The notes under the pieces are model-generated. The model worked only from the letters and a program-made list of their open reading frames with translations. It was not told the origin of the DNA and searched no databases. Position numbers and translations under genes: made by a program. 64,000 nt of DNA from the NCBI GenBank assembly GCA_963746255.1, contig CAVVAJ010000005.1:1-64000 (forward strand), written 5' to 3'. The DNA comes from DAOVXM01 sp963746255. Lineage in GTDB: Bacteria; Chloroflexota; Anaerolineae; Anaerolineales; UBA4823. Every line of letters starts with the position of its first letter. Position 1 is the stretch's first letter. Below are positions 1 through 8,756 of this stretch, piece by piece.

Positions 1-165
1 CACGCCATTTATAGTTTGTTGTAAAGGATTATACTCTGCGAACGTAATCTGTCCACTAATAGTATCCAGAACCTTGTTCGTTTCAAGTATTCTAAATTGA
101 AACATAGATTCTTGCATACCACTAAGAACCTCTTCTGCTGGAACATAAATAAAAGGATCAATCAC
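1..165 (-). CDS. Hypothetical protein, N-terminal part, runs off the left edge
   Basis: An open frame of 55 codons starts at a GTG at 163-165 and is still open at the window edge. Its start overlaps the stop codon of the upstream membrane-protein gene by a few bases, which suggests translational coupling. The visible part begins MIDPFIYVPAEEVLSG and has no membrane segment. I do not recognise the family. Its position downstream of the membrane protein suggests that it belongs to the same leftward unit. Confidence 0.5.
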   Translation of the reverse strand, partial: MIDPFIYVPAEEVLSGMQESMFQFRILETNKVLDTISGQITFAEYNPLQQTINGV

Positions 166-806
166 AGATCTCCCACCAACCAGGATTAGTTAACCCAAGA
201 ACATAATCCAAATACTGCATGATTTGAAGAGGCAACGAAATAAGAATGTAATAAGTAACAGTAAGACCCAACTTCGTTTCTTTATAAAGAACTGCTGCCA
301 CCAGAATCAAAGGTATTGCAAAATAATAGACATCAACGAATAAAAGAAGAGTTGCTGCAATAATCCCTAAACTGATTGCAATTGCATCTTCAAAGCGATA
401 AAAAATAATGGGAAGAATAAAAAACAAAGTTGGGATGACAACAATTATTAATGTACAATATAAAGGCACAGGACTAATTTGAGAAATAAGATCAATCCTA
501 GACATCTGATAAACCAACCCTAAACCAACAACCAAACTGCCTCCAAGACCATCCCACTTTCGCATGATTCATAAAAGCTGCAAAAGATACCAAAAAAGCA
601 ATTATCAAAGGCACAGGTTGAACAAAAAACGGAATCAAAGATAACCCTAAGGCCATCCCTATAAATGTTACAACAAAAGTCAATACCCTAAGTGACTTCT
701 GTTTAAGCGCTTGTTCCATCTCTTCCTTTTTTCTTTGCTTTCTTTTTCTATACCAATCTCTAGGATGAAAAAAGGATAAATTACGTGGAACTTCCAAGCT
801 AATCAA
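158..806 (-). CDS. Polytopic membrane protein, one apparent frameshift
   Basis: Two overlapping frames (498-806 and 158-565) together read as one protein of about 215 residues. A basic N-terminal cytosolic segment rich in K, R and E is followed by about six hydrophobic helices. The join lies between 500 and 565, where the upstream frame degrades into W/R/F-rich sequence just as the downstream frame turns into a clean membrane segment. That pattern fits a single-base indel better than two genes. The start is a TTG at 806, and a second TTG in the same frame lies four codons later. The function is unknown. It lies divergent to the broken tubulin-like gene and upstream of the partial gene at the edge, so it may be part of the same membrane system. 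Confidence 0.55.
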
Positions 807-859
807 TGTAAAACTTTAATTTACCTAACCGCTCTTAAAACTTGTTGTGGAGACAATCT

Positions 860-2050
860 ATGGCTCTCAGTGATCAGCAATACGCGATTATTGAAAACAT
901 CGAAAGACACATCGACCAGCTACTTATGCATAGTGAAAAGCAGCCATTTGAGATTATTGTCAACATTGAAAAACATGTCAAAAAAATAAAACCATGGATT
1001 CCTTCACAAGCCATCATATGCATTGGTAAATATTCAATCAAGCTATTCTAAACGGGGCCTTCATACATAATGTTAGAGACGTTTTTTTACCATTATTCAT
1101 AGATAAATCAACTAAAGAAATTATGAATTGGAGCAAATCACCTATTAAACCACATAATATTCTGTGTCTAAGAATACAAAAAACGACACATTACTTTGGT
1201 TTCACGTGTACCGGGAATTGATAAAAAACGACTCATTCATTAAACGTCTAAAAAACAAACCTTCCAACAATATACGCCAAGCGATTATAGTAGCATCTCT
1301 AGAAAATGGAGTTGGCAGTTCTTTATTTCCTTTAATTTGTTCACAATTACAAATGATAAACATAAACCCAATAGCACTATCTATATTGCCATCTAAAGTT
1401 CAACCAGCAGATGCACATTTTAACGCGTTTTCATCCATCAGATAAGCAAATAACAGGTTTTAAACCCATTATACTAATGGATAAGGGGCACCGAAGATTG
1501 CGTTGGAGTCAACAGAAAAGGTACACAATAAAAGGCGACATGATCATCGATTATCTGCTAGAACTATTATCAGAAAAAAGAACCATGGGACAAGAAATTT
1601 CTGAACTTTCCCAGATCTTTTAACATCAAATTTTTTACGCCTATTTTAACAACAGGAGCCAGCTTTAGAATTTACGGATCAATAGAAAATATGCTCAAAA
1701 CCGGATTAATCAAACCGCTTCTAAAATTTGATTTGGCGAGCGCATCGGTCCTCTATGTCTTCTTCCGAATTCCTTCTCATCTAAAGACCAAATTAGTTGG
1801 GAAAAAATTGACTTATCATTAGCTAACTGGTTCCAAGATAAAGTCAACCTCAAATCCATATACTTTCACAGATCCAATATACACCAAAGATACAAGCGAT
1901 AGAGTCGACATGGTTATCCTTGTAGGAGGCTTCAACACAACTAAGTTGTTCACCTCAATGAAGAAAAAAATAGATTCGATAAAAAAAGAAGCACTAAATT
2001 TAGGTTTTATCAACGAGAAAAAATGGCGGAGAAAATTGATGAAAGTTTAA
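860..2050 (+). pseudogene. Second tubulin/FtsZ-superfamily-like gene, broken by several frameshifts
   Basis: Reading across three frames gives about 390 residues of coherent protein. It starts at ATG 860, which has a GTGGAG ribosome site, and ends at TAA 2048-2050. The middle (about 1270-1440) reads NIRQAIIVASLENGVGSSLF and then a strand-plus-FNAFSSI segment. This matches the tubulin/FtsZ core order: strand, GGGTG-type G-box, helix, then the F/LNA segment. The next fragment carries a hydrophobic strand ending in LMDKG, as in the 'ILIDND' position. The C-terminal fragment has a strand reading MVILVGGF. The G-box has decayed to NGVGSS, so GTP hydrolysis is doubtful. Frameshifts fall near 1050, 1160, 1430, 1618 and 1800. 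Whether it is truly dead or a victim of indel errors cannot be decided here. Confidence 0.5.
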
Positions 2051-2084
2051 TGAAGGATTAAGATCTGCAGCTTCCAAAGATTTG

Positions 2085-3371
2085 TTACTTCTTCTGATTA
2101 TTATTTTTTATTTCTTCAATAAGTTGTGTTGCAGAAACTCCATGCTCTAAAAGGTATGAACGTGCAAAATTCTTCTCAAAGTTGCTAGCCTTGGAATACA
2201 AGAGCTTCATTTCATCAAAGGACTCCAGATCTTCTACCTTTCCTCGACCACCCACAACCAAGATTCTAGTTATCCAAGGATCGCGTGAATCAATTACACG
2301 TACAGTAATTGTTCTTGACACCTCACTAGTAACATATCCTGCAAGCGAAGTGAAAAGCTCTTGAGTCAGGTCTTCATTCCACAAACCCCGAGGGGTTTCC
2401 ACAGTTACCCAAATATAATCCGTTCTATATGTTGGTTTATATCCCAAAAGGCTTGGTGTTTTGAAGACTCGAATAACACTCTTCATGTAATCTCTGAAAT
2501 GGTTCATGTCAATTATTTCTTTAATTATGGTATCATTAGTAAGCGCATCATCTTGTTCAGATAATATCTTAAAAATAATTTTGATTTGTTCTTCTTCAGT
2601 TAATTCAGTTGTTCTTTCAAAATATTTTCTAGGTCTACCAATATATGCAAGCTTCTTTTCATATTCTTTCGACAAATCAACAATTTTATTCAATCTTTTT
2701 CGATATTCGGAAGTAGCTTCCATTCTATTAGCCAGTTGCTCATACAACTTGATGTTACTATCTAGCTTTTCAAAATCCTCAAGGATATACGCTTCTTCTT
2801 CGGATAATCTTGTCAAATCTTGTTCATATGACCTAACTTGTTCTCTAGCATATTTTTTTGAACTTAAGAATTTACGCAATTGCTTTTCCATTTTCAACTT
2901 ATCGAATTCTTTTCTTTTCTTTTCCTCTTGAATCAATACAAGTTCTTCTTCTACAGATGCCTTTTTGTTCATAACCTTGTTCTTAACTTCATGAATATAG
3001 TTAAGATATTCCTCAATCATCTTTGCTTCATCATATGGTGTTCTTAGCATCAACTGAATAACAAGATAAAGAGTTGATAATTGAGATCGAATTTCCTCCA
3101 AATCCTTTAATTCTGAATCAGACTCAGGAAAATCCTGATAATACTTCATTAGTGCTTCAGCAAAGATTCTAGTTTCATCATAAATCCTCAAAGTATCAAG
3201 CGATTTTTCAACAAGATCAGCGAGATTTATTAAATCCTCTAAGAGTTTCTTTTGTCTTACAGTTAAAACTTGTGAACCAGGAATTAACTGTTCTAACCGC
3301 TCAAATATGGCTGCTTTCTTTACCTTGAAATCAGGATGGGTTTTGTTTAGATTTGTAAGTAAAATTTCCAA
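2085..3371 (-). CDS. Coiled-coil protein in the tubulin-like operon
   Basis: 428 residues with no signal peptide or membrane segment. Residues of about 90-250 are strongly charged, K/E-rich heptad-like sequence typical of a long coiled coil. The last 140 residues look globular, with mixed beta strands including TITVRVID and RILVVGG. I do not recognise a named family. The gene begins one base after the stop of the tubulin-like GTPase and is surely co-transcribed and coupled with it. A filament-binding partner or regulator of the GTPase is the natural inference, but the sequence itself shows only coiled coil plus an unknown C-terminal domain. Confidence 0.75.
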   Translation of the reverse strand: MEILLTNLNKTHPDFKVKKAAIFERLEQLIPGSQVLTVRQKKLLEDLINLADLVEKSLDTLRIYDETRIFAEALMKYYQDFPESDSELKDLEEIRSQLSTLYLVIQLMLRTPYDEAKMIEEYLNYIHEVKNKVMNKKASVEEELVLIQEEKKRKEFDKLKMEKQLRKFLSSKKYAREQVRSYEQDLTRLSEEEAYILEDFEKLDSNIKLYEQLANRMEATSEYRKRLNKIVDLSKEYEKKLAYIGRPRKYFERTTELTEEEQIKIIFKILSEQDDALTNDTIIKEIIDMNHFRDYMKSVIRVFKTPSLLGYKPTYRTDYIWVTVETPRGLWNEDLTQELFTSLAGYVTSEVSRTITVRVIDSRDPWITRILVVGGRGKVEDLESFDEMKLLYSKASNFEKNFARSYLLEHGVSATQLIEEIKNNNQKK

Positions 3372-3372
3372 A

Positions 3373-4746
3373 TTATCTTGTTTTCTTGATCCCTTTTTTC
3401 GAAGTACATAAACTTTCTATTCTCTTCTCTAATGGTCCGCAAGACTCATTTAATCTGATGGTTTTTAGAAACTTCATTAGTTCGTCTAGCCAATTTTTTG
3501 CCTGTTCCGCAATACATTTGACGTGAAGATCATAGTCCTCTTCAATCATCGGATTAGAAAAAACAGTAGCCTTGATTTTCTCTTCAAATTCTTCTTTAAC
3601 ATAATTGCCAGTTTTTATTAGATATTTCTTATAGAGATCGCGTACAACATCATTATTAACCTTGATTATCTCTTTAATTCCATCAAAAATAGCTAGTTTT
3701 TCCTTCCTAAACTCAAAAACTGATTGAAGTTTCTCGAAATAAATCTTAAAGGCTGATATGTAATCATCAATAGAATACAATACTTTGATCATACCTAAAG
3801 TGTGAACGAAGTTGTCGGTAAGTCCAACCTCAGTCCCTATTCCTCCTAGAAGATCAGCCAAATCGAAATCCATTAAAACATAAAGCATCTCCACAATCAT
3901 TTCGTCGATATCTTTCCGAGCAATAACAATGTTACCCGCATTTGTGTACGCAGGCATTAAAGGCAACCAAACCAGAGCATTTAACGGATTTCTATAGATG
4001 TCACCATAAGACTTGCTCACATATTCATTATAATCCCTATTTAACAAAAGAGATAACTCACTCATCGCCGTGAATGCTGATGTTCCCTTTGCTGGAGGAT
4101 CATCCCCCCCACAAGGAGCAATTACAAAAGCTATAATTGGTATACTGGTCCCCAATACTTTGCGAAGATGTCTTGTAAATTCACAGAATAATCCACTTCC
4201 AGTACCTCCACCTAATCCATAAATTAAAACAACTGTTGGAGTTATAATCGATGAAAGCGCTTGTTCTTTAAATGAAGTTATAAATCCTCTCATTATTCCA
4301 AGCTGATAATAATTTAAAACATATACTGCTTTAGCCAGAGCTCTTCTTCTACCTGCTCCTCCAGCCAAAGGAGGTATTGACCTTGTCGAACTAAGCCAAG
4401 AATTATAATTGTTAATGTTAGCTCCTTCACCCTTAAGATATTCATTATATTTCATATTGATGAAATCAAACATTGCATCTGCAGTTGGAAACTTTATCGC
4501 CTGAGAATTTAGTCTCATTCTCTCATTAGGAATTCCCTTTTTGTTCATATTATCTGTAATCTTCTCACTACTTTCCTGAAGTTGTCTAATTTCACGGTCC
4601 GCTATATCAACTGCCATAAGAGAAAGCCGAGTAATATCGCTATTTAGTAATTCTTTTGTTTTTTTATGATTCATGAATTCTTCTACGATATTAGTGCCCG
4701 CAGAACCTAAACCTATTAACATAACACTATTTTGATATGGATTCAT
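3373..4746 (-). CDS. Tubulin/FtsZ-superfamily GTPase, divergent family
   Basis: 457 residues. A Rossmann-type start, VMLIGLGSAGTN, lies at residues 8-19. Residues 128-139 are a glycine/arginine segment (AGGAGRRRALAK). The tubulin signature GGGTGSG lies at 179-185, directly after a hydrophobic strand, and is followed by a helix and a strand with PIIAFVIAP. These are the nucleotide-binding elements of FtsZ, CetZ and tubulin in the right order, but the rest is far from canonical FtsZ, and an extra segment precedes the G-box. Divergent tubulin-like families (for example Pfam 'tubulin-like') are known from archaea and bacteria, some with proposed membrane-remodelling roles. It lies between a membrane-anchored secreted protein (6 bases upstream) and a coiled-coil protein (1 base downstream). 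A dynamic filament is likely; its cellular job is unknown. Confidence 0.8.
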   Translation of the reverse strand: MNPYQNSVMLIGLGSAGTNIVEEFMNHKKTKELLNSDITRLSLMAVDIADREIRQLQESSEKITDNMNKKGIPNERMRLNSQAIKFPTADAMFDFINMKYNEYLKGEGANINNYNSWLSSTRSIPPLAGGAGRRRALAKAVYVLNYYQLGIMRGFITSFKEQALSSIITPTVVLIYGLGGGTGSGLFCEFTRHLRKVLGTSIPIIAFVIAPCGGDDPPAKGTSAFTAMSELSLLLNRDYNEYVSKSYGDIYRNPLNALVWLPLMPAYTNAGNIVIARKDIDEMIVEMLYVLMDFDLADLLGGIGTEVGLTDNFVHTLGMIKVLYSIDDYISAFKIYFEKLQSVFEFRKEKLAIFDGIKEIIKVNNDVVRDLYKKYLIKTGNYVKEEFEEKIKATVFSNPMIEEDYDLHVKCIAEQAKNWLDELMKFLKTIRLNESCGPLEKRIESLCTSKKGIKKTR

Positions 4747-4752
4747 TTTTAA

Positions 4753-5724
4753 TTACGCCCATACTAGTTTTTTTAACCTTTCTTTCATAGAATCCAATCT
4801 TGAGGCAAGACCTTGATCAATCTTTGATACTCTCAACGTTACCCCTTCCAAATCCCTAATCTGATCCTCAATAACCGATATAACATAGCTATTCTTATTT
4901 CTAGATCGCATATATAATAATCCTATCGCAACAACTCCAATTCCCAAAGCCACCATCACTGGTAAGAAAAGTGTTTCTCCAATTGATGAAACAGGTTCTT
5001 GGGAAACTGCCAACAGGTCTAACAGGGAAATTGCTTCATCAACAAATCCAAGTTCAGCTTGTGTCTGAGCTTGGTCAATTACGCTTTCATAAATTTCAAC
5101 ATATCCTGGAGCTACCCCCGTATTTTTCATAACTTCTGAGCGTTCCTCTCTTATCTCAAGAAGGTTACGGAACTCATCTATTTCTGCATCAATTACTTCA
5201 TTTTCTATTTGATCAAGAAGCTCACCACCTGGACCAGTCAGTTTGATTGTTGCCAAATCAGTTGGTTTATGTAATATATATCCAGAAACTATCTGGGTAG
5301 TAACACCCTTCGGAACTTTCCCATAACATGATAACGTAAAAGTGCCTTTAACCTGTTTAAACTGTAAAAATTTTTCATTTGGATTATAGTTTTCAAAACT
5401 GTAATTCTGCGTATGAAGCTGCCAGTATCTATCCTGTATTGATGAATGGGCAAGATCCGTAGAAATTCTCAAATTAACGTGAGAAACTGTAAGCCCTACA
5501 TTCACTGTAAATGTCACATTTAATTCTGACCCATCAAACAAAGAACTAAAATCAGAAATTTCACTAGTTTCAAAATCCTGATCAATATAAACCTGACCAG
5601 TTTCTAAATCTTCCACTCGATAGCTTACAATCCACTCTCCCTCACCAACACAAAAAACAGAAGGAACCGATAGAACAAATAATAAAAATAATGATAAAGT
5701 CAAACCAAAAATTTTTGTCTTCAA
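4753..5724 (-). CDS. Secreted, single-pass membrane-anchored protein with cytosolic coiled coil
   Basis: 323 residues, starting at a TTG preceded by a GGAAAGTGA-like ribosome site. Residues 1-25 form a signal peptide (FGLTLSLFLLFVLSVPSVFC). Residues of about 30-175 are beta-rich and extracellular. Residues of about 180-245 are helical and acidic. One membrane helix lies at about 253-272 and is followed by a basic RSRNKN stop-transfer segment. About 45 cytosolic residues then form a coiled coil (IEDQIRDLEG…). This topology puts a coiled coil on the side of the membrane where the tubulin-like GTPase acts. The gap of six bases to that gene suggests it is the membrane anchor or signal receptor for the system. 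The family is not recognised. Confidence 0.7.
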   Translation of the reverse strand: MKTKIFGLTLSLFLLFVLSVPSVFCVGEGEWIVSYRVEDLETGQVYIDQDFETSEISDFSSLFDGSELNVTFTVNVGLTVSHVNLRISTDLAHSSIQDRYWQLHTQNYSFENYNPNEKFLQFKQVKGTFTLSCYGKVPKGVTTQIVSGYILHKPTDLATIKLTGPGGELLDQIENEVIDAEIDEFRNLLEIREERSEVMKNTGVAPGYVEIYESVIDQAQTQAELGFVDEAISLLDLLAVSQEPVSSIGETLFLPVMVALGIGVVAIGLLYMRSRNKNSYVISVIEDQIRDLEGVTLRVSKIDQGLASRLDSMKERLKKLVWA

Positions 5725-5851
5725 ACCAGTTCACTTTCCTCAAACGATGTGTAATATCAAAATATACCATTGATAAATGAATATAACATTTGTCCTTGAT
5801 TCAGACTATCAACCATATATTAGTATAATATACTCCTAAAACATACCTAAA

Positions 5852-6130
5852 TTATCTAAATCTAGAATAAACTATCTTTATAACAGCTATTGAAATACCA
5901 ATTAATCCAACAACAATCACAACTAATCCAATAAATTGATATGGATAGTCAGAACCAAGAAGAATTCTCCGTCCCGTTTGTGTTATTTTATACGTATTTA
6001 TATGAAAATCATAAATTATATAACCTATTAAACTAACAATAAGTCCAATAATAAAAAACCAGCCAGTTCTGTCTTTTTTTGGTTCTTCAAAAATTCTCTC
6101 TTCTCGAAATTCTCTATTTCTTCGTTGCAT
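5852..6130 (-). CDS. Small two-helix membrane protein
   Basis: 92 residues. A basic and acidic N-terminal tail (RRNREFREERIFEEPKKDR) precedes two hydrophobic helices at about residues 26-45 and 66-86, joined by a polar loop with YKITQTGRR. No known family is recognised. It lies 127 bases upstream of the secreted anchor gene on the same strand, with an AT-rich gap holding possible TATA sequences near 5812-5830. It may be the first gene of the tubulin-like unit or an independent neighbour. Confidence 0.5.
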   Translation of the reverse strand: MQRRNREFREERIFEEPKKDRTGWFFIIGLIVSLIGYIIYDFHINTYKITQTGRRILLGSDYPYQFIGLVVIVVGLIGISIAVIKIVYSRFR

Positions 6131-6199
6131 TAACTCTCACAACTCGACAACTAATAAATAGAAACAGGATTGCAAATATAATAGTTATTACAGAATTGA

Positions 6200-6397
6200 T
6201 CAAACAGTTGAGAGCCCAAAGAATATTGTCACACTAGACTTTTCTAGAGTTTCAAAATACAATTCTATGGCTTCTCTTATGTTTTTTACGAGTTCTTCTA
6301 TGGTGTCTCCTTGAGTGTGGCAGTCAGGTAATGAAGGTACATGTTCATTATATCCGCCTGTTTTATCTTCTATGATAATTACATCAAACTCTTTCAG
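6200..6397 (-). pseudogene. HicB-type antitoxin remnant without a clear start codon
   Basis: An open frame reading KEFDVIIIEDKTGGYNEHVP and continuing with SLPDCHTQGDT and ELVKNIREAIELY matches the HicB/UPF0150 core (GGY..xVPxLPGCxxQGxTxEEAxxNIxEAI). The family usually begins MKxFxV, but here no ATG, GTG or TTG occurs where the start should be; only CTG or ATT codons are available. No HicA toxin is adjacent. It is therefore probably a relic or has lost its start through a small change. Confidence 0.55.
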
Positions 6398-6463
6398 AAT
6401 ATGCTTTATGATGAAACTTGAAGATTAGTATAATCCCTTTTTTAGTTGAGAAAAACTGCTATT

Positions 6464-6509
6464 AGAAGTTGTTGAACGGCCTTTCTTAGTTTGTTGGTCA
6501 ACAACTTCT
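6464..6509. repeat. Perfect 12-bp inverted repeat related to the two-gene element end
   Basis: AGAAGTTGTTGA at 6464-6475 is repeated exactly inverted at 6498-6509 (TCAACAACTTCT), with a 22-base spacer. The left arm plus spacer start (TAGAAGTTGTTGAACGGCC) is nearly the same as the left end of the two-gene elements at 11494 and 18494 (TAGAAGTTGATGAACGGTC). It may be a solo end or a minimal derivative of that element. Confidence 0.5.
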
Positions 6510-6586
6510 ATTTATGAAGAGTAGAAGAAAAAAACAACAAATAAGAAACACACACAAACGAGAGACAAACCATTTGTTGTCACGAA

Positions 6587-7399
6587 CTAATTCGATATAA
6601 CCTTAAGGGTTCTACCGTATTTTAAGACCACAACGGACGCGACTAAGCACAAGACTACTCCGTAGACATTATAGAAGATTGCCCAATTTACCGGTGCCAT
6701 AGTCGTTGAGATTAAGATTGCATAGAATCCTGTTGAGCTGGCATGCATCAACATCGCCAAGAACACGCTGTCTGTATTAGTGTAAACCCACACGATCAAC
6801 ACTCGCAACGCCACTAAATGCAGACAAAACCCAAAGAAATAGGGCAACCAATACACTCCCAAAGCATTAGATTGACTTAGAAACCAAACCACAATATGCC
6901 AAATCCCATGAATTATCCCCAGGTAAACTGCGGTGCTGAGCACGCTTGCTTTTTCACTCATTTTTGGATAGGCAAATCCTGTCCAACCCGTCTCTTCTAA
7001 GAACCCTGCTAACGGACCCGCGAAAACACCGAAAATAGCGAATAATGGTGCCATTTCTGGGGAAACAAAAACACTTAGCAGCGCTGAAACCAAAAGCAAG
7101 AGCGCTGGAAAGATCAAAAGTGGAAAATACCAGCGTCCAGCAACCTTATATTTTTTCATTCTAGCAAACAATTCGTTAATTCCAGCATTTCCATCCGCAA
7201 GATAAGTCATCAAAAGTCCAGCTATGAACGGGGCACCTAACATTGCTAAAGCCATTGGTCCACTATCACTGAATTCGAGAGGTTCACCAGCCAAGAATTT
7301 TGGACCAACCGAAACAAAGCTGCCGATCCAAGCGATTGCGAAAGCTAAAACAAAATAGATTGCCACGGAATGCCGGTTAACGAACCTCTGCTCACTCAA
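6587..7399 (-). CDS. CPBP-family intramembrane metalloprotease
   Basis: 270 residues with about seven hydrophobic helices. The conserved glutamate pair lies at residues 135-136 in FLEETGWTGFAYP, and the histidines of the later motifs lie at 164 and 168 (IIHGIWH), with a further MHA motif near 218. These are the zinc/catalytic positions of the CPBP (ABI, type II CAAX endopeptidase) family, which cleaves within membranes. The arginine of the classical EExxxR motif is replaced here by a W-T-G variant seen in part of the family. The gene stands alone between intergenic stretches. The substrate is unknown. Confidence 0.85.
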   Translation of the reverse strand: MSEQRFVNRHSVAIYFVLAFAIAWIGSFVSVGPKFLAGEPLEFSDSGPMALAMLGAPFIAGLLMTYLADGNAGINELFARMKKYKVAGRWYFPLLIFPALLLLVSALLSVFVSPEMAPLFAIFGVFAGPLAGFLEETGWTGFAYPKMSEKASVLSTAVYLGIIHGIWHIVVWFLSQSNALGVYWLPYFFGFCLHLVALRVLIVWVYTNTDSVFLAMLMHASSTGFYAILISTTMAPVNWAIFYNVYGVVLCLVASVVVLKYGRTLKVISN

Positions 7400-7517
7400 T
7401 CATTTTTCACCTCTAACGCGTTAAAGAAAACACTTGTCCTTTTAGGTGAAAATCCCTTATCTAAGAATATTTTTCTAGATTTGTTTAAAAAATTTGCCAT
7501 CATACAATGGTTGGGTT

Positions 7518-7547
7518 GGGTTTGGGGTTAAACTTTAATCCCAAACC
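7518..7547. repeat. AT-rich interspersed palindrome, copy 1
   Basis: GGGTTTGGGG, TTAAACTTTAA and TCCCAAACC follow each other as an imperfect palindrome just past the Nudix gene. The same layout (G/T-rich arm, TTAAA-TTTAA core, C/A-rich arm) recurs in intergenic DNA across 7.5-18 kb and again at 33.8 kb. Confidence 0.6.
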
Positions 7548-7560
7548 AAAACCAAGCCTC

Positions 7561-8001
7561 TCACATTTTATTTGTAGATTGTTTATTATGGGGATATATG
7601 GTTTCTAGAAGTTTGTGCGCTTTTTTTAGTATGTTTTTTGAGTTTTGGAAGGATAGTTTTTCTATTGCTCTTTCGTAGTTTAACCATTCGTATCCAATGT
7701 GTTCATTGGACAGTTTGATTTTTTTGTGTTGCGCTTGGATTAGAAAGTATGTTACTTTTTTGTAAATTATTTTATTATTTCTATTATAGTAGTAATGTTT
7801 CTTTTCTTTGAAACCTTCCACGAATTCTACTTTTGATAATCCTGTCTCTTCTTTTAGTTCTCTTAATGTTGTCTCTTTTTCTGTTTCCATGTTTTCAATA
7901 TGACCTTTCACAAAACCCCAATGACCATTTCCGTAATGTAAAAGCAGGTACTCAGTTTCATTATTTTTTATGAACACAACAGCTCCACAAGATTGTTCCA
8001 T
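7561..8001 (-). CDS. Nudix hydrolase, diadenosine-tetraphosphatase-like
   Basis: 146 residues from the ATG at 8001, which is preferred to an in-frame start five codons upstream because MEQSCGAVVF fits the family start. The Nudix box is complete: G at residue 33, then E, and RELKEETGL at 47-55. The flanking sequence (HWGFVKGHIE) and the domain length match bis(5'-nucleosyl)-tetraphosphatases. These enzymes cleave nucleoside diphosphates linked to another group and often clear stress-related dinucleotides. The C-terminal tail is basic. It is a single gene with no operon partners. Confidence 0.85.
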   Translation of the reverse strand: MEQSCGAVVFIKNNETEYLLLHYGNGHWGFVKGHIENMETEKETTLRELKEETGLSKVEFVEGFKEKKHYYYNRNNKIIYKKVTYFLIQAQHKKIKLSNEHIGYEWLNYERAIEKLSFQNSKNILKKAHKLLETIYPHNKQSTNKM

Positions 8002-8164
8002 TGGCATAATCAACACATTGACTTTCTTATTAACTAAAGTTTAGGTTAATTCGAGTTTGAAATTATTGGATTTGGAGGGATAAAATTTAATCTACTACTA
8101 CCATGTCCATGTCCAATTTTGATTTTCGATTCTACACCAACAAAGTTGCAAATTAAGTTGATAT

Positions 8165-8440
8165 TCAACTCGAATTCTTAGTCGATATCCTTTCTACCTT
8201 TACAATTGCTTTGCTGAAACCAGCAAGAGGAGGCAATAGATGTGATAGTGTTTGTTCGGCTGTGCATCGTCTGACTATTCCCTTAGAACTGGTTTGAAAC
8301 CAGCCATCTTTGTCTCTTTGAAAAGATTGTAGCACTCTTCCGTCTTTATTAAGAAATTTTATTATGCATTCATAATTCCTCATGAACTCACCATCTGAAC
8401 TCCTTTTCTTTTGTTCGAATACAATTGTGTGCAGCTTCAA
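8165..8440 (-). CDS. Hypothetical small protein
   Basis: 91 residues, basic, with no membrane segment. It alternates strand-like segments (TIVFEQKK, YECIIKFL, VLQSFQRD) with a helix near TLSHLLPPLAGF. The pattern of short strands carrying aromatic residues resembles a small beta-barrel or RNA-binding fold, but I do not recognise it. The start may be the internal methionine at residue 20 (MRNYECIIKF). Codon usage looks like that of neighbouring real genes. Confidence 0.4.
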   Translation of the reverse strand: MKLHTIVFEQKKRSSDGEFMRNYECIIKFLNKDGRVLQSFQRDKDGWFQTSSKGIVRRCTAEQTLSHLLPPLAGFSKAIVKVERISTKNSS

Positions 8441-8756
8441 AATTTAAGTTTCGAGTTTGGGTTTGTACGCGCATTACAACACAATAACAAGAATACTTGG
8501 ACCAATACCTTTAACCAATACATTCATGAGAACTTTAGAAAATGAACTTGTCTAAAAAAGGTAGAAAGTTTACGAAGAGTCTAATGGGGTTTGATTCTTC
8601 ATGACAGTTGCGTTATTGGATAGGATTAAATTTGGTTTTGGATGATGTTTTGGGGTTTTGAGGTGGCATTATAAGGTTTTTTTGTTTCTGATGGTCTTGA
8701 GTCAGACTGTTTTTTTGGGAATAGCAGATTTTCTGTAGCGCGCTAGGGTGTTGTTG
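8441..8756. other. Intergenic stretch with no recognised feature
   Basis: About 315 bases, with a T- and G-rich second half. No credible reading frame, tRNA or repeat was seen. Confidence 0.4.

Noticed and set aside
2182..2931. Rightward open frames opposite the coiled-coil gene
   Set aside because: Their S/L/F-rich composition is typical of the complement of K/E-rich coiled-coil coding sequence, and the leftward gene fits the operon.
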